Shown here: one piece after another, positions 59,909-64,000 of the stretch | Layout of the letters: every line of letters starts with the position of its first letter | How positions within the stretch are numbered: the stretch's first letter is position 1 | Origin: GAS188 sp963794475 | Lineage (GTDB): Bacteria > Pseudomonadota > Alphaproteobacteria > Rhizobiales > Beijerinckiaceae | Length of the DNA: 64,000 bases | Assembly (NCBI GenBank): GCA_963794475.1 | Contig: CAWCDW010000007.1 | Span: 186,001 to 250,000, forward strand | Reading direction: 5' to 3' | Notes under the pieces: model-generated | Told to the model about the DNA's origin: nothing | The model's database searches: none | What the model saw: the letters and a program-made list of their open reading frames with translations, nothing else | Program-made: the position numbers and the translations under genes

Positions 59909-60802
59909 TTAGGCAGCTGTTGTGAGCGGCACGAAGCGGTAGCCCGATCCGTGCCTGACGATGCTTCCGGCATGCGGGGTGCCGAAATGCGAAGGGAAAA
60001 TCACCGTGCCGCGATCGGCCTCGGCGTCGAGCAGGTGGGCGCGCGTGGCGCGGGCGACATCCTGGTTCTCGCAGAAGCGGCTGTTCCAAAGCGGGCGCAC
60101 TATCTGCATCGGCTGATGGAAGACATCGCCCGTGAACAGCGCGCTCGCTCCTCCCGAGGAAAGGCGAACCGCGAGCTGGCCCATCGTGTGGCCGGGAATG
60201 GCCTCGATGGAGATGCCGGGCGTGAGCTGGTCTCCTGACCGGACCGTGTCAACAAGCTTCGCCTCGACGACAGGCAGCACGCTGTCCTCGATCACCGGAA
60301 CAGTCTCGGGCGCTTCCGCGGCGAGCGTCGGTCGCCGCACATGGCCGAGCTCGTCGACCCCGAAGATGTAACGCGCCTTCGGGAAGGTCGGCACCCAGCG
60401 CCCCTCGGCGAGCCGCGTATTCCAGCCGACATGGTCGACATGGAGATGGGTGTTGATGACGTGGGTCACATCGTCCGGTCTGACGCCCGCCAAGGCCAGG
60501 CGATCGAGATACGGCAGATTGAGCTGGTGGAAGCGCCTGAAGGCTGGGAATTCCCGCGTCTTGCCGTTGCCGCAGCCCGTATCAATCACGATTACGTTCT
60601 TGCCGTCGCGGACGAGCCAGGACTGCATCGACGACATCAGCTTGCCCGAGGCGGCATCGCGGAAACTCTCGCCGGCGAGCTGTGGCTCTTCTTCGTAAAT
60701 CGAGGGATCGAACTCGGTGAAGAGGAAGGCGGGATCGAATCCGGGTGTCAGCATCTCTTCGATGCGGGTCACGGTAAATGCGCCGATGCGCGCTTGCAGC
60801 AT
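59909..60802 (-). CDS. Metallo-beta-lactamase-fold hydrolase
   Basis: A 297-residue MBL-fold protein with the di-zinc motif HLHVDH (119-124), GHTMGQLAVRLSSGGASALF with the third metal site His, and a late SHFGTPHAG. The overall pattern (SSMQSWLVRDGKNVIVIDTG at 57-76) resembles quorum-quenching lactonases and methyl parathion hydrolase-like enzymes. It is the first gene of the eleven-gene cluster and is divergent from the IclR gene. A ring-opening (lactonase-type) step in the pathway is plausible; not proven. Confidence 0.88.
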   Translation of the reverse strand: MLQARIGAFTVTRIEEMLTPGFDPAFLFTEFDPSIYEEEPQLAGESFRDAASGKLMSSMQSWLVRDGKNVIVIDTGCGNGKTREFPAFRRFHQLNLPYLDRLALAGVRPDDVTHVINTHLHVDHVGWNTRLAEGRWVPTFPKARYIFGVDELGHVRRPTLAAEAPETVPVIEDSVLPVVEAKLVDTVRSGDQLTPGISIEAIPGHTMGQLAVRLSSGGASALFTGDVFHQPMQIVRPLWNSRFCENQDVARATRAHLLDAEADRGTVIFPSHFGTPHAGSIVRHGSGYRFVPLTTAA

Positions 60803-60980
60803 TCTGTCCTCTCAGGGCCTGCCAGAAGATTTCGAAGGCGCCGCGCCTCTTCCCGATTAGGCTTTCAGGCCCGGCTCAAACGCGGGCACTTGATGCTTGG
60901 GGGCCATAAGACACAACATTCTGCGCGTGTCAACTTGCGAAATGCATTTCATCATGCGAAATGATCTACGCAGGAGCTTC
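60803..60980. promoter_or_regulatory. Divergent promoter region of the catabolic cluster
   Basis: The 178 bases between the MBL gene (minus) and the IclR gene (plus). A perfect palindrome lies at 60939-60950, with a second half-like GCGAAATGATC at 60956-60966. AGGAG at 60972-60976 is the IclR ribosome binding site. Promoters for both directions should overlap the palindrome. Confidence 0.65.
60939..60950. promoter_or_regulatory. Candidate IclR operator GAAATGCATTTC
   Basis: A perfect 12-base palindrome in TTGCGAAATGCATTTCATCA, 31 bases before the IclR start. IclR-type operators are short AT-rich palindromes of this general form, so autoregulation and control of the divergent cluster are likely. 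Confidence 0.6.
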
Positions 60981-61781
60981 ATGGCGGAGGACGGCATGCC
61001 GAAGGACCGTCAGCGAACGGGAGACAAGACGGAGAGGTCAGCCGGCGTTCGCGCAGTTTCGCGAGCGCTCGCTATCTTGCGCACCTTCGAGGGCGGAGCG
61101 GCGCTGACGCTAGGCGAGGTCGCAGGGGCCGCGAGCCTCGATAAGGGCACGGCGCGGCGTCTGCTGCTGACGCTGATCGAGGCGCGCTTCGTGACCCAGG
61201 AGCCGCAGACGCAGCGCTACTCGCTCGGGAGCGCCATTCGTGCTTTGGCGGCCACTGTGCCCGAGGATGCGGGTCTGCGCAGCGCCTCGAGGCCGGTCCT
61301 CCTGACGCTCGCGGCCGAGCTCCACATGACAGTCTTCCTCTCCGTCTACCGCAACGGCCAGGCGATCTGCCTAGAGCGCTTCCACGATCAGCAGGGCATG
61401 GAGGTGCGCTGGTGGCAGGTCGGAGGGACACTGCCACTCAATTGCGGCGGAGCGCCGAAATTGATGCTCGCTTTTCAACCGGAAGATGAGATCGAGCGCG
61501 TGCTGGCGCAGCCGCTAGTGGCGCTGACGCCCAAGAGCATAGTCGATGCCGACGTGCTGCGCGAGCGCCTCTTGCGCATCAGGAAGCAGGGCTATTGCTT
61601 TGCCGTCGACGACGTCGCCCTCGGCCTTGCAGCCCTGGCCATGCCAATCCTCGACAGGGAGGGGGAGCTCCTCTGCGCGATCAGCATGGGCGGGCTGACC
61701 CCGCAAATGTCGCTACGCGGGCGGCCGATCCAGCTTGATCGGCTTCGATCCGCGGCACAAGCTATAAGGCTACGCCTTTGA
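60981..61781 (+). CDS. IclR-family transcriptional regulator
   Basis: A 266-residue regulator. The winged HTH (about 20-85) has VRAVSRALAILRTFEGGAAL, LGEVAGAASLDKGTARRLLL and FVTQEPQTQRYSLG. The ligand domain follows, with LTLAAELHMTVFLSVYRNGQ, LNCGGAPKLMLAFQPEDEIE and a C-terminal YCFAVDDVALGLAALAMPIL. The start ATG 60981 is chosen for CAGGAGCTTC just upstream; ATG 60897, 60942 and 60954 are also in frame but extend across the palindrome. It is divergent from the cluster and should respond to the pathway's substrate or an intermediate. Confidence 0.92.
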   Translation: MAEDGMPKDRQRTGDKTERSAGVRAVSRALAILRTFEGGAALTLGEVAGAASLDKGTARRLLLTLIEARFVTQEPQTQRYSLGSAIRALAATVPEDAGLRSASRPVLLTLAAELHMTVFLSVYRNGQAICLERFHDQQGMEVRWWQVGGTLPLNCGGAPKLMLAFQPEDEIERVLAQPLVALTPKSIVDADVLRERLLRIRKQGYCFAVDDVALGLAALAMPILDREGELLCAISMGGLTPQMSLRGRPIQLDRLRSAAQAIRLRL

Positions 61782-61911
61782 GCCCGCCGCGAGCGAACGC
61801 GGAGTTGCCCGAGCCACTGACGCGCCATGGAGGCGGCCAAATCCGGTCGGCCAGACGGCTATAACCGATGACCGCTTTGGGTCGATCGCGGCCACGACGC
61901 TGGGTATGCGT

Positions 61912-61980
61912 GAATGTCCGCTTTGACATTTCGATCGCCCAAAGCCGCCGGTCCGCATTCGGTCCATTCCGGACGTTTGA
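61912..61980. repeat. Interspersed repeat, copy G (left half)
   Basis: AATGTCCGCTTTGACATTTC, GATCGCCCAAAGCCGCCGGT and CCGCATTCGGTCCATTCCGG match the left half of copy F. The remaining gap 61782-62262 has no supported gene; its right part is clearly AT-richer (62030-62160), unlike its neighbours. Confidence 0.75.
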
Positions 61981-62262
61981 GCGCGGGTATCGAAGGTCAG
62001 ACTCCAAGCGTCAGATTTGGACCACTAGCGCGATGTTCCCTCAACCTGTACTGTTCCTTCACCCCAGTATTTACAGGTGGATATATTGACAATACTTCGG
62101 GAATGCTCTATTTTAGTTCTCAATTCAACAATGCCTCTATAATCGGATTAAAGTCACCAAGTTATTTCCAAAGTAGAGCGAGACAGAAATGGCCGGACGA
62201 AAGCCGGGAACTCCTAAAACAGGCGGTCGCCGGATGAAAACACCGGGCAAGCCATTCCCCAT

Positions 62263-62685
62263 TACGTGAGTGAAATTCAATCGCGGAACTACAAGCCGGG
62301 TGTTGATTGGGTGCCGCATGACGCGAAGATGCAAGATCTTGGGACCGGCCGCACGCGGCTAGAGACGCTGCTTTCCCTAGGCTGAGATCCCTGGGTCGTT
62401 CCCGATCACACGCTGATGGACGGCATCAACTCGGCCAGGCTGCTGCCGAGATGCTATTTCGATCGCAGGAAATGTGCGGACGGGATCGAGGCCTTGCGGC
62501 AGTACCGCGCCGACTTTGACGAGAAGGCAAAGACCTTCAACGACAAGCCTCGGCATGATTGGACGAGCCACTCCGCGGATGCCTTCCGCTACATGGCAAT
62601 GGCCTACAAGGAGATCGTGCCGGAGACTCCGCCAAAGACGGTCCAGTGGAAACTATTGCAGGAGGCGACGCTCGATGAGCTTTGA
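62263..62685 (+). pseudogene. Phage terminase large subunit, C-terminal fragment with nonsense codon
   Basis: The frame reads VSEIQSRNYKPGVDWVPHDA, KMQDLGTGRTRLETLLSLG, a TGA at 62383-62385, then DPWVVPDHTLMDGINSARLL, YFDRRKCADGIEALRQYRAD, FDEKAKTFNDKPRHDWTSHS and ADAFRYMAMA. The HDWTSHSADAFRY end is typical of TerL nuclease domains. A CGA to TGA change would explain the stop after LSLG. The N-terminal ATPase is absent, so this is a prophage remnant. Confidence 0.85.
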
Positions 62686-62770
62686 GAGGCGCAGGATCGG
62701 CCAAGACGACGGGCCTGGGCCTGAGTGTAATGGCAGGCTGATCTGGATTCGCTCGGCTGTAGGCCGATAG
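62675..62770 (+). CDS. Possible 31-residue small protein overlapping terminase end
   Basis: AGGAGGCGACGCTCG precedes ATG 62675, and the frame MSFERRRIGQDDGPGPECNG then RLIWIRSAVGR stops at 62770, 15 bases before a terminator. It overlaps the last codons of the terminase fragment, a usual phage gene layout. Short, so evidence is weak. Confidence 0.35.
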   Translation: MSFERRRIGQDDGPGPECNGRLIWIRSAVGR

Positions 62771-62785
62771 TTTCTAGCAAGAACA

Positions 62786-62814
62786 GACCCGCGCTCTTTC
62801 GAGGCGGGTCTTTT
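62786..62814 (+). terminator. Rho-independent terminator
   Basis: Stem GACCCGC (62786-62792) with GCGGGTC (62804-62810) followed by TTTT. It ends the phage remnant transcript. Confidence 0.8.
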
Positions 62815-62916
62815 ACCGGCAGCGCTGGGCTCGCGCTTACCGCAACGGCCGAGTGGGAACCAAAGCCCCGCCGACACCATCATTTGCCTGACGTTTTGGT
62901 CGGTCGGGCAGCATTA

Positions 62917-63186
62917 ATGCTGGAAAAGCTCAAGACAATCATTCCACGGCTGATCTGGATCATGTTCGCCTGTATCTCGGGCTGGCATGGAACTCAGACG
63001 CTGCGGAGTGATCGGTCAATAGCAGGCGTGGCCAATGTTGTGGTTTGCATCGGATTGGTAGTGTTGGCGGCCAAATGGCCGGCAAACACATATTATTTCG
63101 CGGCAGTTCCTATCGTTCTGACAACCGGCATGCTGGCGCTTATTCTTTTTCTCGGAATCGCCTATTTGCCTTTTCTGATTTCTTGA
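62917..63186 (+). CDS. Small membrane protein, possibly phage-derived
   Basis: An 89-residue protein (MLEKLKTIIPRLIWIMFACI) with three hydrophobic segments: RLIWIMFACISGWHGTQ, AGVANVVVCIGLVVLAAKWP and YFAAVPIVLTTGMLALILFL to the end. The size and membrane layout are holin-like, and the phage terminase remnant is next to it, but I do not recognise the family. No clear ribosome binding site before ATG 62917. Confidence 0.5.
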   Translation: MLEKLKTIIPRLIWIMFACISGWHGTQTLRSDRSIAGVANVVVCIGLVVLAAKWPANTYYFAAVPIVLTTGMLALILFLGIAYLPFLIS

Positions 63187-63220
63187 CAGTTCTCGCACGG
63201 CGCTCCGCTGAAAGAAAAAG

Positions 63221-63241
63221 CCCCGCCCTTTTGGGGCGGGG
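63221..63241 (-). terminator. Terminator reading on the minus strand
   Basis: Stem CCCCGCCC (63221-63228) with GGGCGGGG (63234-63241). On the minus strand it is followed by CTTTTTC. It lies 11 bases downstream of the small minus-strand reading frame ending at 63253. Confidence 0.75.
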
Positions 63242-63252
63242 AGATAGGGATC

Positions 63253-63327
63253 TCAATGAAGGAGAATGAGGCTCAAGCCTGCCACGAGCGGCAGCTGGCC
63301 GCAAGCGGGGTAATACCACGGCATCAT
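63253..63327 (-). CDS. Possible 24-residue hydrophobic peptide
   Basis: The minus-strand frame MMPWYYPACGQLPLVAGLSL then ILLH ends directly before a strong terminator. The hydrophobic C-terminal half suggests membrane association. Longer in-frame starts exist (to 63444) but look non-coding. It may be a real small gene because the terminator needs a transcript. Confidence 0.35.
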   Translation of the reverse strand: MMPWYYPACGQLPLVAGLSLILLH

Positions 63328-63471
63328 GGAACCCTGCCCGAGCTCCGTGATAGCCCTTCCTAGCCACGGCCAATTTGCAACCCCCCGCAAGTCGGGCCCG
63401 TGGCTAGCGGCCTCGTCGGGACCATCTGGCGGGGCCGCTTTCATGATTCCTGCGACGCTCCTCGACTGGCC

Positions 63472-63800
63472 CTAAAGTCCCCCGATGAGCTCCTGGACGC
63501 GTGCCGTGAGGCGAGCGATTTCCTGGCGCAGTCGAGCGTTTTCACGTCGAAGCTCTTCCACCTCTTCGATCGTAGGCGCGTGAGGGGCTTGGCGACGCCG
63601 ACCGCGTCGCCGTTCGTCCACTGGAGGTCGCACAGGAGCATCACCCGCGCTGCGGAATCTCAAGCGCAAATTCTGTTGGGAGGGCGAACGTCTCATCAAC
63701 CTCAATGCGCGCCCCGCCCAGGGAGATGTCGCGCACCATGCATTGCCGCTGGACGTGGGCTGCCGCGAGATGTATTGCACTTAGTGTTGTGCACCCTCGA
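63472..63800 (-). pseudogene. PilZ-domain protein with coiled-coil tail, frameshifted
   Basis: Three frames carry one protein. First HVQRQCMVRDISLGGARIEV, DETFALPTEFALEIPQRG is a PilZ core, the c-di-GMP-binding fold, with the DISLGGARI motif. Then LLCDLQWTNGDAVGVAKPL lies in a second frame. Finally APTIEEVEELRRENARLRQE, IARLTARVQELIGGL is a coiled coil in a third frame, ending at 63472. The N-terminal RxxxR loop is not visible. Two indels are needed. It may be a pseudogene or poorly read sequence. Confidence 0.65.
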
Positions 63801-63912
63801 TCCCTTGATCGGGCCGCACGTCTGACGCCCGCCAGTCACTTCCAATGCGGCGCGGTTCGCGTCTCAGCCCCCAAATTCAATATTACCTGACCGGCTAGAC
63901 GGAGGATTTACC

Positions 63913-64000
63913 ATGGCCGACGCTCAATGCCTTTGCGGCGCTCTTAAGCTTATGTTGCGAGAACCGTCAAAACTGGTTGTCGCATGCCATTGTCTCGCCT
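63913..64000 (+). CDS. GFA-family protein, start only (cut by window end)
   Basis: GGAGGATTTACC precedes ATG 63913. The visible 29 residues are MADAQCLCGALKLMLREPSK, LVVACHCLA. The CxCG and CHC spacing is the zinc-site start of the GFA family (glutathione-dependent formaldehyde-activating enzyme-like, CENP-V fold). The rest lies beyond the window. Confidence 0.75.
   Translation, partial: MADAQCLCGALKLMLREPSKLVVACHCLA

Overview
The window looks like GC-rich chromosomal DNA of an alphaproteobacterium of the order Hyphomicrobiales (Rhizobiales). The signs are a MucR-family regulator, DUF6496, DUF3726 and DUF1688/URC4 proteins, an orphan Tat-type ABC substrate-binding protein, DUF899, and intergenic repeats of a kind I associate from memory with the Bradyrhizobium side of the order. 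Genus cannot be read from the sequence.

Left part (about 3-26.5 kb) is mostly compact and intact. A broken RND efflux pump (1-3020) and two small broken genes come first. Then a five-gene minus-strand operon (4913-10362) runs Ldh2-type dehydrogenase, SABATH-type carboxyl methyltransferase, a 560-residue protein of unknown function, a DUF3726 protein and an M19-like dipeptidase; the first four genes are joined by ATGA overlaps. Next are an MlaE/MlaF lipid transporter pair, an L,D-transpeptidase, MucR, cyclopropane fatty acid synthase, an SDR enzyme, AlaX, URC4 plus uracil phosphoribosyltransferase, and an amidase / penicillin-acylase-family / enoyl-CoA hydratase operon.

A tRNA-Asn (26823-26898) marks a change. 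From 27 to 32.4 kb there is an excisionase-like gene, a stand-alone MurC-like ligase, and decayed pieces of a nitronate monooxygenase, an arylsulfatase and a LysR regulator. From about 31 kb onwards copies of an interspersed repeat appear in the gaps. Between them sit intact genes: an adenylate cyclase/TPR protein, a Tat phosphoesterase with two membrane proteins, DUF2066, DUF899, a wHTH regulator with a beta-propeller protein, and an orphan substrate-binding protein followed by a GAF histidine kinase and a response regulator.

The most system-like object lies at 49407-61781: eleven minus-strand genes with short gaps or overlaps, read away from a divergent IclR regulator. In order they encode a metallo-beta-lactamase-fold hydrolase, an FAD-linked oxidase, aconitase-family large and small subunits, an isocitrate lyase/PEP mutase family lyase, a complete Liv-type ABC importer, and a tandem alpha/beta-hydrolase that lacks the usual serine nucleophile. 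This reads as uptake and breakdown of an organic acid through a hydratase plus C-C lyase pair. The large hydratase subunit carries a one-base frameshift in a G run.

The right end (62-64 kb) holds a nonsense-mutated phage terminase piece, small ORFs, a broken PilZ gene and the start of a GFA-family gene. Many disruptions are single-base indels, several in homopolymers, so read error and real gene decay both have to be considered.
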